Shown here: positions 54,857 through 63,572 of the stretch, piece after piece
Position numbering within the stretch: the first letter of the stretch is position 1
How the letters are laid out: every line of letters starts with the position of its first letter
Assembly (NCBI RefSeq): GCF_026965535.1
Contig: NZ_CP114039.1
Span: 2,046,001 to 2,110,000 of the forward strand
DNA: 64,000 nt
Source: Corallococcus sp. NCRR
GTDB taxonomy: Bacteria; Myxococcota; Myxococcia; Myxococcales; Myxococcaceae
Direction: 5' to 3'
Notes under the pieces: generated by a model
What the model saw: only the letters and a program-made list of their open reading frames with translations
Database searches by the model: none
What the model was told of the DNA's origin: nothing
Position numbers and translations under genes: made by a program

Positions 54857-55339
54857 CTACAGGCAGTCCACCAGGCCGTCGTAGAGGGTCGTGCTGGTGC
54901 CGGGCAGCGTGGCGTAGAGGGGCGAGGTCCCGGAGAGCGCCGTCAGCAGCGACGTGAGGGGGGTGCCGCTGGCCAGCGGGCTCTGGCAGGTCCAGGTCTG
55001 TGTCTGCACGGAGATTTCACCCGTGGACGGGTCGAGCTCCTCGTTGCTCGCGGCGAACACCCAGACGCACTGGCCAATGACACCCGTCCCGCTGTTCACG
55101 GAGCACTGGAAGCGCAGCGACTGGATGTTGCTGTACTCGCCCTCGCAGAACGTGTCCCCACAGATGTCGTCGAAGTTGTCCCTCAGGTTCGAGCGCAGCT
55201 CCAGCCACGCCAGATACTCCGGCTGGGACGACAGGTAGGACGTGGCATCGACATGGCTGGACCCAGGCCGCGCCTCGCCCAGCGGGGCGGACAGGACCAA
55301 CCCCAGCGTCGACAGCGCCAGCCACGAACGGATGTTCAT
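54857..55339 (-). CDS. Small secreted protein of unknown function
   Basis: The 160-residue product has a signal peptide (MNIRSWLALSTLGLVLSAP, then LGEARP). The mature part contains paired Cys (CGDTFCEGEYSN, then FQCSVNSG, QCVWVFAAS and WTCQSP, with one in the final DCL), so disulfides are likely. The pattern CGDTFCEGEYSN recurs in uncharacterised secreted myxobacterial proteins as far as can be recalled; function is unknown. The first ATG of the longer frame is 20 codons upstream, but the one used begins the signal peptide. Confidence 0.7.
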   Translation of the reverse strand: MNIRSWLALSTLGLVLSAPLGEARPGSSHVDATSYLSSQPEYLAWLELRSNLRDNFDDICGDTFCEGEYSNIQSLRFQCSVNSGTGVIGQCVWVFAASNEELDPSTGEISVQTQTWTCQSPLASGTPLTSLLTALSGTSPLYATLPGTSTTLYDGLVDCL

Positions 55340-55481
55340 CACGGAGCACCTTCCTGGAAATGACCGCCCCACGGACGGAACGGTCACCCGCAAGGCCATC
55401 TGTGTTTGGCAAGAATTTCAAGCAAACCTTCGTTCACGAAGATTTCACGTTGAAGGATGTGGATGTCACGGGCGTGTGAGC

Positions 55482-56918
55482 TCAGCGCACCCAGTTCACG
55501 TTGCTGTATGCCTTCACGCCGTCCGCCCGCTCCGTGTTCGTCAGCGGCGCGTAGACGCGCGTGCTGATGGTGTTGGCGGCGGTGTCCACCTCCACGAGCC
55601 GCGTCGGATTGGTGGTGCCGTCGTGGAACGTGTTGAGCATCTGGTAGATAGTGTTGCCGTTCACGCCGGTATCGGTGCGGTAGGCGGCGTTGCCCACGTG
55701 GCCGGAGAAGACGAAGCGCACGTTGGCGTACTGCTTGATGAGGTTGTCGAACACGTACTGGGGGCTGTTGTTGCCGTAGCCGCCGTTCGACTGCTCGATG
55801 CCGCCGCTGCCGTTCAGGTGCGAGTGGGTGATGATGATGACGTTGTGCCGGGGGAACTGGGCCAGCACGGTCTTCGCCCAGTTCACGGCGTCCGTGCGGG
55901 CCCACAGCTCCAGGTTCAACACCAGCCAGTTCAGGCCGCCCGCGTTGAACGTGTGGTAGGCGTTGTCGCACTTGCCGGACTCGAACACGCCGCCCAGGGC
56001 CTTGAAGCGGGACAGCGGGAAGTAGGTGTTGAAGGTGGTGGTGTTGCGCAGGTTGGCGTTGACGTTGCCGGGGCACGCGCTGCCGCCCTGGCACACGGCC
56101 GCCGTGTCGTGGTTGCCCAGGGCGATGGCGTAGGGAATCTGGGCCGTGTCGAGCACCTGATACGAATCACTGGCGCGCTGGTAGTAGAGGTGATCGGGCG
56201 TGTCCCAGTCCAGCAGGTCTCCGGTGTGCAGCACGAAGCGGATGTCCTGGGCCGTCTTGTTGTCGGCGATCCACTGCATGCGCTGGGTGAGCCGGGTGGG
56301 GGCGTAGACCGTCTCCTGCTGCGTGTCGGGGATGACGACGAAGGTGAACTTCGTGTCCACCGTGGTGGGCGCGGCGTAGAACTGGATGCCTTCGTTGGTC
56401 CAGCCTGCGGCGGTGAGCGCGTCACGCTCCGCCTGGGTGACGGCGTGGCGGTGTTTCTTCAGGCCCGGGTTGTCGAAGCGGTAGACGGGCACGAGGCACG
56501 TGTCCGCGGTCTTGGACGCATAGAAGCCCACGCCCTCGTCGGTGGTGAAGCCGGAGGCGATGAGGTTCGAGCGCTCGGTGGCGTCGATGGTGACGATGTG
56601 CTCACCCCGGCTGGGGCTGTAGAGCCGGTAGACGGGGGACAGGCCGGTGCCGGAGGAACTCGCGGCCTTGAAGGGCGTGCCCCGGTCGTCGGTGTAGCCG
56701 TAGGTGGTGGCCGCGTTGGCGGCCTCGTTCGCGTTGAGGGTGAGGAGGCTGTCGCCCGTGGACGGACGCACCCGGTGATACACGGGCTTGCTGATCGCGG
56801 CGCAGTCCAGCGCCGCCGTGGTGCTGCCCAGATGCTGGGGTTCAGGCGCCTCGCCAGGACCGCAGGCGGACAGCACGCCGGCCAGGGCCAGGGACAGGAG
56901 GAGGGAAGAGGGCTTCAA
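55482..56918 (-). CDS. Lipoprotein with DUF5648-type repeats and a metallophosphoesterase domain
   Basis: The 478-residue product has a lipoprotein signal (LLSLALAGVLSAC, lipidated Cys19), then three lectin-like DUF5648 repeats at about 40-180 (VYHRVRPSTGDSLLTLN, VYRLYSPSRGEHIVTID, VYRFDNPGLKKHRHAV). From about 187 a calcineurin-like phosphoesterase follows: FVVIPDTQ, VLHTGDLLDW, ALGNHDTAA, IITHSHLNG and FSGHVGN supply the metal ligands. The repeats may bind a surface polymer and present the enzyme. Substrate unknown. Start is TTG behind a GGGAG site, there being no ATG at the signal. Upstream is an AT-rich stretch likely holding the promoter. Confidence 0.85.
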   Translation of the reverse strand: MKPSSLLLSLALAGVLSACGPGEAPEPQHLGSTTAALDCAAISKPVYHRVRPSTGDSLLTLNANEAANAATTYGYTDDRGTPFKAASSSGTGLSPVYRLYSPSRGEHIVTIDATERSNLIASGFTTDEGVGFYASKTADTCLVPVYRFDNPGLKKHRHAVTQAERDALTAAGWTNEGIQFYAAPTTVDTKFTFVVIPDTQQETVYAPTRLTQRMQWIADNKTAQDIRFVLHTGDLLDWDTPDHLYYQRASDSYQVLDTAQIPYAIALGNHDTAAVCQGGSACPGNVNANLRNTTTFNTYFPLSRFKALGGVFESGKCDNAYHTFNAGGLNWLVLNLELWARTDAVNWAKTVLAQFPRHNVIIITHSHLNGSGGIEQSNGGYGNNSPQYVFDNLIKQYANVRFVFSGHVGNAAYRTDTGVNGNTIYQMLNTFHDGTTNPTRLVEVDTAANTISTRVYAPLTNTERADGVKAYSNVNWVR

Positions 56919-57046
56919 GATGGGCTCCCAGTGAAGTCAAGATGTTCAAGTTAAAATTGAATTGCTGGGATGCGCATAGCATTGAAGAAAGGGCCGGAGA
57001 AGGCACCTGTCGAGGAGTGTCACGAGTGTCACAGGGGCAGGACCGG

Positions 57047-57490
57047 ATGATCGTGTGGGGACTGCTGGTCGTGCTGCTCACGGGCTGCACCAGCGGCCCC
57101 ACGGTGCGGATGCGCACGGAGCAGGGGACCCGGACGTATGCGCCGGTGACGTGGGACCGGCGGGTGCCGGTCAGCGCGCGCGAATTCGAGGAGGCACTGG
57201 CGCGGCTGGTGCTGGAGGTCCCGCTGACGGTCGGTCACCCAGGGTGGTGCGCGCGGTCGCGAAGAAGGGGGCGCAGTTGGACCTGGGGTTCGGGTTCATG
57301 CTGCGGGACGGGTATGGGCGGTGGTGCCGGGCGCATGAGGCTCCGGTGTACTTCGCCGACTTCCGAGGCCCCGTGCCTCCACTGCCCTCTCCCGTCCAGG
57401 TGGAGCACATCCCCGACCGGGGCACGCTCATCACCCTCACTCAGGAGAAGTTCACCGTCTCCAGCCCCTGCGCCCCTGGGGCACCCGGGC
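57047..57490 (+). pseudogene. Decayed SitA-like lipoprotein toxin remnant
   Basis: An ATG behind an AGGGGCAGGA site opens a lipoprotein start (MIVWGLLVVLLTGC, lipidated Cys) followed by VPVSAREFEEALARLVL, the early block also seen in the intact toxin at 60805. After VGHPGW near 57247 the frame breaks: the neighbouring frame continues with VRAVAKKGAQLDLGFGF and DGYGRWCRAHEAP, the next block of the same family. A loss of one (or four) bases near 57245-57248 explains this. The rest of the gene is missing; the next gene overlaps on the other strand. It is best read as a truncated, frameshifted relative. Confidence 0.7.
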
Positions 57491-57493
57491 CAC

Positions 57494-58426
57494 TCAGTCC
57501 GGGTAGAACATCGGGTCGCGCGTCGCCACGAACGACGAGATGGCGTGCGCCACCTCCGGCGGCAGCGTGGTGAACTGCACGCCCACTCCCGGCATCAGGT
57601 CCGGCGTGCGGTCGTTGCCGTCGCGCGCCCAGCGCACCACGCCATTCACCGTCAGCGGCCGGCCTCCCGGCAGCGTGAAGTCCAGCTCCACCGCCGTGCC
57701 GCGCGGCACCGCCTCCACCGTGGCGATGAAGATGCCGCCCTCGCTGATGTCCATCGAGAAGCCGGTGAAGAAGTTGGAATCACTGCGCGTGTCGATGGTC
57801 GTGTGCATCCGCACCCGGCCCGCCTTGCGCGCGTCGCTCTTCGCCGGAGTGGTGGCCACGGGCGCGCGCGCCGGGAGCCGCTCCGCGCGCGTCGGCGCTT
57901 CGGTCTGCAGCTTCTCCTGGGACGGCCGCAGGGCCGGGGGCGGGACGACCTTCTGGGTCTCCGCCTCCGCGGCGCGGCGGGCCTTCGCCTCGGCCTCCGC
58001 GCGGGCCCTGGCGGCGTCCTCCACGCGCTTCAGGTCGGACTCGGCGGACGTCAGCGCCTTCTCCACCCGGGCGGCGTCCTCCTGCTGCACGCGCAGCGCG
58101 GACTGGAGGTCCAGCCCGGCCTGGCGGCGCGTGTCCAGCGCGGCCTCGCGCGCGTCCAGGGCCTTCTCCCGCAGCCGCGCGAGCTCCGGGGACGGCTCGG
58201 GGGACTCGGTGTCCTCCAGGCGCATGGCCCACTGGGACAGGCGCGAGTCCCCGGCATGCTCCGGCCGGGCCAGGGCCTGGCGCATGCGGACGAGCCGCTC
58301 GCTCAAGGCGGCGGCGTCAGCGGCGGCGCGGGCCACCTGTTCAGCGAGCTGCGCTTCCAGCCGGGCCATGTCGGCTTCGGCGCGCGCCAGTTCGGTTTCC
58401 CGGGAGGGAGTGGGGGACGGGGGCAT
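57494..58426 (-). CDS. Coiled-coil plus PilZ-like (TIGR02266-type) protein
   Basis: The 310-residue product has a long coiled coil (about 10-160, heptad Ala/Leu/Arg/Glu-rich: LARAEADMARLEAQLAEQVA), a Pro-rich hinge and a C-terminal PilZ-like domain: GRVRMHTTIDTRSDSNFF, then GFSMDISEGGIFIATVEA and VRWARDG. The D-I-S-E-G-G motif is the PilZ D/N-x-S-x-x-G signature; the Arg-rich lead is reduced, so cyclic di-GMP binding is uncertain. It is the myxobacterial paralogue group of PilZ proteins. GGAG precedes the ATG. Confidence 0.8.
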   Translation of the reverse strand: MPPSPTPSRETELARAEADMARLEAQLAEQVARAAADAAALSERLVRMRQALARPEHAGDSRLSQWAMRLEDTESPEPSPELARLREKALDAREAALDTRRQAGLDLQSALRVQQEDAARVEKALTSAESDLKRVEDAARARAEAEAKARRAAEAETQKVVPPPALRPSQEKLQTEAPTRAERLPARAPVATTPAKSDARKAGRVRMHTTIDTRSDSNFFTGFSMDISEGGIFIATVEAVPRGTAVELDFTLPGGRPLTVNGVVRWARDGNDRTPDLMPGVGVQFTTLPPEVAHAISSFVATRDPMFYPD

Positions 58427-58490
58427 GGGTGGGGCTCCAGGCTGGCGCCCACTCTAGCGCCGCCCGGCCTCCCCCACGAGTCCTACCCCG

Positions 58491-59849
58491 TCAGTCCGCG
58501 CCCTTGATGCAGGCCACCGGCTTGAGGCGGTGGGCCACCCGGGCGAGTCCGGCCTGCTCCACCGTCTCCAGGACGTCGTCGAGGTTCTTGTAGCAGGGCC
58601 CGGACTCGTCCAGCGGCGTGGTGCGGGTGTTGAGCAGGATGCCGGCCTCCGCCATGCGCCGGTCCGTCTCCTCTTGCTGGAGTTGCCGGCGCGCGGCGGC
58701 GCGGGACAGCCGCCGGCCGGAGCCGTGGTTCACCGAGTAGATGGACTTCTCCGCCCCCGCTTCCGCGAAGAGGATGGCGCTGCCCGTCTCCATGGAGCCC
58801 GGGATGAGGATGGGGTGCCCGGTGGCCTCCCACGTCGTGCCCTTGAGGGCCGGGTGTCCGGCGGGGAAGGCCCGCGTGGCGCCCTTGCGCGCGACGAACT
58901 TGCCGCCCTCGCGCTGGATGAGGTTGTGGCTGATCTCGTAGTAGATGTTCGCGGTGCCGCCGAACACGTCCTCGAGCGCCCCGCACACGGCCTCGCCGAT
59001 GAGCAGCCGGTTGGCCACGGCGAAGTTGGCCGCCATGTTGTGCAGGTTCCAGTAGCTGCGGCCCAGGGCGCTGTCCGCGTCCAGCCAGACGAAGTCCTCG
59101 CTGCGGCTCTTCAGGCCCAGCTGCGCGGCGCCCGCGACGAAGAAGTGCTTGGCGATGTTCCAGCCGAAGCCCCGGCTGCCGGTGTGGAGCATCACCCAGA
59201 CGCGGCCGTTCTCATCCACCTGCATCTCGGTGAAGTGGTTGCCGCCGCCCAGGCTGCCCAGCTGTCCGCGCTTGTCGAAGGCGCGCTCGGGGATGGACAC
59301 GCCGGTGTCCTCCACGGGGATGAAGTCGCGCTCGGTGACGGAGCGGCTGCGGCCCAGGGCCTTGGCGCCATGGCGCAGGACCTCCTTGAGGGTGGGTTCG
59401 CTGAGCCGGCGCTGCTTGCGCGCCCGGGTGGCGCCCACGCCCACGGCGATGCGGTCGGTCACCTCGTCGATCCACTGGCGGCGCTTCGCGGGGTCGGCGA
59501 CGTCCTCCACGGTGAGCGAGGTCTGTAACTGCACCATGCCGCAGCCGATGTCGTAGCCGGCGGCGGTGGGCAGCAGGGTGCCGTCGGTCTCCACGATGGT
59601 GCCGATGGGGACGCCATAGCCCACGTGACAGTCGGGCGTGACGGCGACGCGGGTGACGCCGGGGAAGGTGGCGGCGTTGACGACCTGATCGAAGACGGCA
59701 TCTTCCAGCGGGGGGGCTTCCGGGTTGCCTTCCTCCCCCCAGAGGAGCTTGTCGGAGAGGAACAGGTCCGCGTGCACGCGCATGGTCTTGGTGCGCGGCA
59801 GGACGTAGTGGCCCTCGGAGACCTTTTCCAGGTGTTGCTTCCAGCTCAT
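58491..59849 (-). CDS. rtcB: RNA-splicing ligase RtcB
   Basis: The 452-residue product is RtcB: FPGVTRVAVTPDCHVGYGVP and GYDIGCGM near the start (manganese ligands), GGGNHFTEMQ, VMLHTGSRGFGWNIA, and the late VNHGSGRRLSRAAARRQL. The last motif holds the His that is guanylated. It seals 2',3'-cyclic phosphate RNA ends to 5'-OH using GTP and Mn. No rtcA or rtcR gene flanks it, so the usual RNA-repair operon is not present. GGGGGAT precedes the ATG. Confidence 0.95.
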   Translation of the reverse strand: MSWKQHLEKVSEGHYVLPRTKTMRVHADLFLSDKLLWGEEGNPEAPPLEDAVFDQVVNAATFPGVTRVAVTPDCHVGYGVPIGTIVETDGTLLPTAAGYDIGCGMVQLQTSLTVEDVADPAKRRQWIDEVTDRIAVGVGATRARKQRRLSEPTLKEVLRHGAKALGRSRSVTERDFIPVEDTGVSIPERAFDKRGQLGSLGGGNHFTEMQVDENGRVWVMLHTGSRGFGWNIAKHFFVAGAAQLGLKSRSEDFVWLDADSALGRSYWNLHNMAANFAVANRLLIGEAVCGALEDVFGGTANIYYEISHNLIQREGGKFVARKGATRAFPAGHPALKGTTWEATGHPILIPGSMETGSAILFAEAGAEKSIYSVNHGSGRRLSRAAARRQLQQEETDRRMAEAGILLNTRTTPLDESGPCYKNLDDVLETVEQAGLARVAHRLKPVACIKGAD

Positions 59850-60088
59850 GGTGAATCCCCCAGGTGGGTGAACCCGCGGCAGGGACGAAGCCCTCCCTCA
59901 TCCCTGACGGTGCCGGTTTCCGGACACACGATTGGCTGCCTGCCTGCCTGGCGTGCGTCGAGTGGAAACCCCGTGGGGTGGACGCAAGGAACGGCCGGGA
60001 GTGCACGAAGCGGCATTCAGACAAGCCTGGGGGTTGCGGCGGCGGATCGGCATTCCCATTTCTGCAGCGTGCATCAAGGGGGTGGGCG

Positions 60089-60370
60089 ATGGGGTTTTTG
60101 ACGGGGATGGTGCTGGCGGTGGCGTTGCAGGCGGGGCCGGTGGAGGTGAGCGCGGCTCCGGTGTTCAATCCCTCGCTGTGCGCCAAGAAGCGCGTGGATC
60201 CATGCGGGTGCCATCACGTGTACGGCATCCGGCACTGCCATCAGAACCGGAAGAGCAATCACTGCGAGGCGCAGGTCCGCGCCTACCAGCCGGACGTGGA
60301 GCAGGAGACCGCGGAGGCCACGAATCCGCTCCAGAGCCTCATCGACCCGGCGAAGTCCGTGTCCATGTAG
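60089..60370 (+). CDS. Small exported Cys/His-rich protein
   Basis: The 93-residue product has a signal-like hydrophobic start (MGFLTGMVLAVALQAGPVEV) and a mature part with four Cys and five His (SLCAKKRVDPCGCHHVYGIR, then HCHQNRKSNHCEAQV). The arrangement could bind a metal such as copper or form disulfides; no family recognised. AAGGGGG precedes the ATG. It stands alone between rtcB and the immunity gene of the toxin pair. Confidence 0.6.
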   Translation: MGFLTGMVLAVALQAGPVEVSAAPVFNPSLCAKKRVDPCGCHHVYGIRHCHQNRKSNHCEAQVRAYQPDVEQETAEATNPLQSLIDPAKSVSM

Positions 60371-60454
60371 GACGGAGCGGTTCCTGAGCGGAGCGGAGTC
60401 ACCGGGCGTCCTTCCCTGGAGAGGGGAGGGCGCCACGGTGCGTTGTGGGGATGG

Positions 60455-60805
60455 CTATCCCGGGTCCAGGGACCAGGTGCCTTCCTTCCATCGCTTCAGT
60501 GCTTCCGAGGCTTCGAAGGGAACGAGGCCCTGGCCCCGGGCCGCTTCCTCCAGGACCGCCTTGGCTTCCGCCGTCCGGTAGCGGAGCAGGGTCGCAGCGG
60601 CCGTCACCCGCACGTCCATGCGCTCATGCTTGAACAACGCGAGGAGCGCGTCCCGTCCGGCATCGCCATGGGCCAGGAGTTGATCAATCGCTGCGTTGTA
60701 CTTCCTGGCGTGCTTGTTGCCGGTCCTGGAATCGCCTTGCCAGATGGCGTCGGTCTGGGCGGCGACATGCTTCGCGACCTGTTCGACCAGCTTCTCCAGG
60801 GTCAT
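60455..60805 (-). CDS. DUF2019-type immunity protein of the SitA-like toxin
   Basis: The 116-residue product is all-helical with HEAT-like repeats (LEKLVEQVAKHVAAQTDAIW, VRVTAAATLLRYRTAEAKAVL) and matches the DUF2019 pattern found next to toxins in Myxococcales. It starts on the TGATG overlap with the toxin stop, so its translation is coupled to the toxin. The role, binding and neutralising the toxin nuclease, is inferred from position and family. A longer in-frame start lies inside the toxin gene and is not favoured. It probably acts in the cytosol of the receiving sibling. Confidence 0.82.
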   Translation of the reverse strand: MTLEKLVEQVAKHVAAQTDAIWQGDSRTGNKHARKYNAAIDQLLAHGDAGRDALLALFKHERMDVRVTAAATLLRYRTAEAKAVLEEAARGQGLVPFEASEALKRWKEGTWSLDPG

Positions 60806-62130
60806 CACCAAAGCCCCTTCGACACGTTCTCGATGGCCCGCAGCCCGAAATCGCGTTGTGCCTCGTACGACTGCGTACTCAACCATTTCCGCACGGTCAG
60901 GCTCCCAGTGCCCGTGAGGTTACGCCGGATCGCGGAATAGAGTTCGCTGACCCGGGCATGCACTGCCTTGTCCAGCGGGATGACATTCTCGGTGTTGTGG
61001 AGGGCCTGGGGACCGAACCGCTGCACGTTGCCCGGGGTCTGCTCGACGATGTGGTGCCACTCCTTGCCCGGGCCCGCCGGGCCCAGGGCCTTCTTGAAGC
61101 CACTGAACGAGCCCCAGCCCCTGGGCGCAGGTCCACCACCGTTGGCGGTCATGGCCACCGCGCCAGGTGCGAGCGCGACCGTCACGGTCCCCGCGCTCAC
61201 CGCCACCGTCCGCACTTCGCCGACCGCCGCGAACCGCAGGCCCAACTGGGACTCGGCCTGCGCTGCCGCCAGGGCGGATCCGGGGAGCCGGGGCACCTTC
61301 GCGGCCAGGCCGGGGGCGGTGGTGCCGATCGCCGCCGTGGCCAGCAGGGCGAAGGCGCGTGCCGCGTTGCGGCCCATGACCTTTCCGTAGCGCTCGCCCG
61401 CCTCACGCAGCGCGCTGAACGTGGTGGCCCGGTCCGCGGCTTCCACCAACTGCTTGAAGCCCACGATGAGGTTCCAGAAGGTGTCGACGCCCACGTAGGC
61501 GATGAGCGTGGCGGTCATCACCGCCGCGAGCCCCTTGGAGAAGGGTTCGGGCACCGCGAGCAGGACCATGTACGTGGTCCAGGTCCAGAGGACCGTCGTC
61601 AGCATGGCCTGGGGATTGGCCATGTCCTTGAATGCATCCAGCAGCTCCTCCAGCACGGCCCCCTGAGAAAGCGCCATGGCCAGGGCGTAGCGCCCATCTC
61701 CGTTGACCGCAGGGCCTTCCATCAGCAGACGCAGACAGTCACCAGGCCTGCCGGTGCGCTCGCACCAGCGCAGATAGGCACGCGTCAGCTCCATGTCCGC
61801 ACTGGAGGCATCGCCCTCCAGGTGCTCATCCGGCCCCAAGGGGGTGATGCGGCGGTCGCTCGGGTCATAGAGATATGAACCACTGCGCGGCTCCACCTGC
61901 CAGAGACGCCGTGCCGCATCCTGGGGCCGCGAGGCCGGACGCACGGCCCGGGCCAGCACCGCGACGGCTTCCTCGAAGTCCTCCGCGTCCACTTCCACCG
62001 GCGTGCCGCCCGAGGGCGGAGTGACCACGATGGGTGCACCCCTGCCTGTTTCCAGGCGCACGGACCGCGTGACGCCGCCACAGCCGGTCAGCAGCACGGC
62101 CAGAAGCGGAATCAACCACCAGCGTCGCAT
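60805..62130 (-). CDS. SitA-like lipoprotein polymorphic toxin with HNH-like nuclease end
   Basis: The 441-residue product has a lipoprotein signal (LLAVLLTGC, lipidated Cys17), the early block VPVEVDAEDFEEAVAVLA-type region of SitA5-like toxins, a Cys-containing YLRWCERTGRPGDCLRLL block, a hydrophobic middle (about 172-223) and a C-terminal domain from about 350 with EWHHIVEQTPGNVQRFG, LHNTENVIPLDKAVHARV. HH at about 359-360 and the following N/H residues fit an HNH/AHH-like nuclease. SitA toxins are passed between myxobacteria by outer-membrane exchange (TraA/TraB) and kill non-kin lacking immunity. GAGAGGA precedes the ATG. The immunity gene follows at once. Confidence 0.85.
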   Translation of the reverse strand: MRRWWLIPLLAVLLTGCGGVTRSVRLETGRGAPIVVTPPSGGTPVEVDAEDFEEAVAVLARAVRPASRPQDAARRLWQVEPRSGSYLYDPSDRRITPLGPDEHLEGDASSADMELTRAYLRWCERTGRPGDCLRLLMEGPAVNGDGRYALAMALSQGAVLEELLDAFKDMANPQAMLTTVLWTWTTYMVLLAVPEPFSKGLAAVMTATLIAYVGVDTFWNLIVGFKQLVEAADRATTFSALREAGERYGKVMGRNAARAFALLATAAIGTTAPGLAAKVPRLPGSALAAAQAESQLGLRFAAVGEVRTVAVSAGTVTVALAPGAVAMTANGGGPAPRGWGSFSGFKKALGPAGPGKEWHHIVEQTPGNVQRFGPQALHNTENVIPLDKAVHARVSELYSAIRRNLTGTGSLTVRKWLSTQSYEAQRDFGLRAIENVSKGLW

Positions 62131-62227
62131 GCGGATGTCCTCTCCGGAGATTGAGAAGCTCCGTGAGAGTCATTTGAACATGCAATGGCAGACGAATGCA
62201 GGGGGCGTGCTCCGCGCACGGCCCGCC

Positions 62228-63247
62228 TCAATGCACGGCGGCGGGCTCCCCGGGAAGCTCCTCCGAACGGCTCACCTCGAGCTCGCTCTCCGAGCGGATG
62301 ATGACCCAGCGCGCCTGCGGCGACACGCGCAGGGCCACCACGTTGGGAGCCAGGCGGCGCATCTCCGGCTTGTAGGGCATCACCGCGGCGGGAGGAGGCG
62401 CCGGCGGGACCGCGGGCGCGCGATTCATCAACGTGAGGACCTTCACCGTGGGGCGCTCCGGTATCGGAGCAGGCGGCACGCCCGGAGGGCTCCTTGGCAG
62501 CGCGGGCAGGCCCAGCGGCACGGCCGGCAGGACCTTCTGGGGCACGCCCCTGTCCACCGCGACGGGCTTGATGCTGGGAGGCGCGTTTCCTCCCGGCGGA
62601 TCTCCGAAGGCGGACATCGACACGATGACCTTCGGCAACGGCGCGGCCTCCGGCGCACCCGCCGCCACCTGCGACATGGAGCGCGACATCGTCTCCGTCG
62701 CGGAATCCCGCGCCGGCGCGGCGGGACGCGGATGGGGCAGCACCGCCTGCCGCCCTGGCCCCGGCATCGCGCTCGGTATCCCCCGGACGTTCACCGGCGA
62801 GATGGACGGTGGCGGCGGAGGCGGCGGCACGCTGCGCATCCGCCCGGGCGGCGGCGTCGGCGGCGGCAGCCGGTCGAAACGGTAGAGCTCCTCGTCCTCC
62901 AGCGCCGTCGGCGTCACCGCGCCCTGACCCATCCGCGCCAACTCCTGCTGCAACACCGGGTCGCGCGAATCCAACTCCAGCGCGGCCTTCAGGGCGCCTC
63001 GCGCGCGGGACTCGCAACCCAGTGACAACAGCACCTGGGCGGCTTTACGGTACGCGGCAATGGCTTGCTCCTTCTGCCCCGCGCGGCGGCAGGCCTCCGC
63101 CAGCCGGACCCGCACATTCGCGTCGCGTGGCAGCAGCTTCGCGAGCTGCGCGTACGTTTCCACGCACTGCGCATACCTCCCCCGCTGGTACAGCGCATGG
63201 GCGACTTCCTTCAACTCCCGCAGCTTCAACGACTCGCGCTCGCTCAT
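62228..63247 (-). CDS. TPR protein with Pro-rich tail
   Basis: The 339-residue product has tetratricopeptide repeats in the first 105 residues (ALYQRGRYAQCVETYAQL, then LAEACRRAGQKEQAIAAYRK and ARGALKAALELDSRDPVLQQ). Residues about 125-290 are strongly Pro/Ala-rich, likely disordered. The last 45 form a small mixed domain (MRRLAPNVVALRVSPQAR). It is a scaffold for protein interaction in the cytosol; partner unknown. It ends 97 bases upstream of the toxin start on the same strand. Confidence 0.75.
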   Translation of the reverse strand: MSERESLKLRELKEVAHALYQRGRYAQCVETYAQLAKLLPRDANVRVRLAEACRRAGQKEQAIAAYRKAAQVLLSLGCESRARGALKAALELDSRDPVLQQELARMGQGAVTPTALEDEELYRFDRLPPPTPPPGRMRSVPPPPPPPSISPVNVRGIPSAMPGPGRQAVLPHPRPAAPARDSATETMSRSMSQVAAGAPEAAPLPKVIVSMSAFGDPPGGNAPPSIKPVAVDRGVPQKVLPAVPLGLPALPRSPPGVPPAPIPERPTVKVLTLMNRAPAVPPAPPPAAVMPYKPEMRRLAPNVVALRVSPQARWVIIRSESELEVSRSEELPGEPAAVH

Positions 63248-63572
63248 GGGGGGTCTCCGCGTCGGTGCCGCTCTCGAGAGCTAGCAGGCGACGTGCCGCG
63301 CCCCCGTGACGCGCGCTCGCGTTCACTGCCGCGCGCCCACCGCGCCCCCAGGCCGGAAACCCTGTCCTCCACCCGGCGGACCCCAAGGCACTCCACCGTG
63401 CGCCCGTTCACGCTGTCCGCTGAAGGACCCGGCAGGGACCCTGTAGAAATGGGAACCACGCTGTAACAAGGTCAGTGCCCGCATCGCGGGGACTCTCGGG
63501 AGACGTCGGATGCCCACGCATGGGACATTGGGACAGCTCCGGACTCCCCGGAGTCACCCGGAGGTCGCATCC
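63248..63572. other. 325-bp intergenic region between divergent genes
   Basis: No gene seen. It must hold promoters for the TPR gene and for the gene at 63573. CTGTAGAAAT and CTGTAACAA near 63440-63470 are weak -10-like candidates for the rightward gene. No repeat or hairpin of note. Confidence 0.35.
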
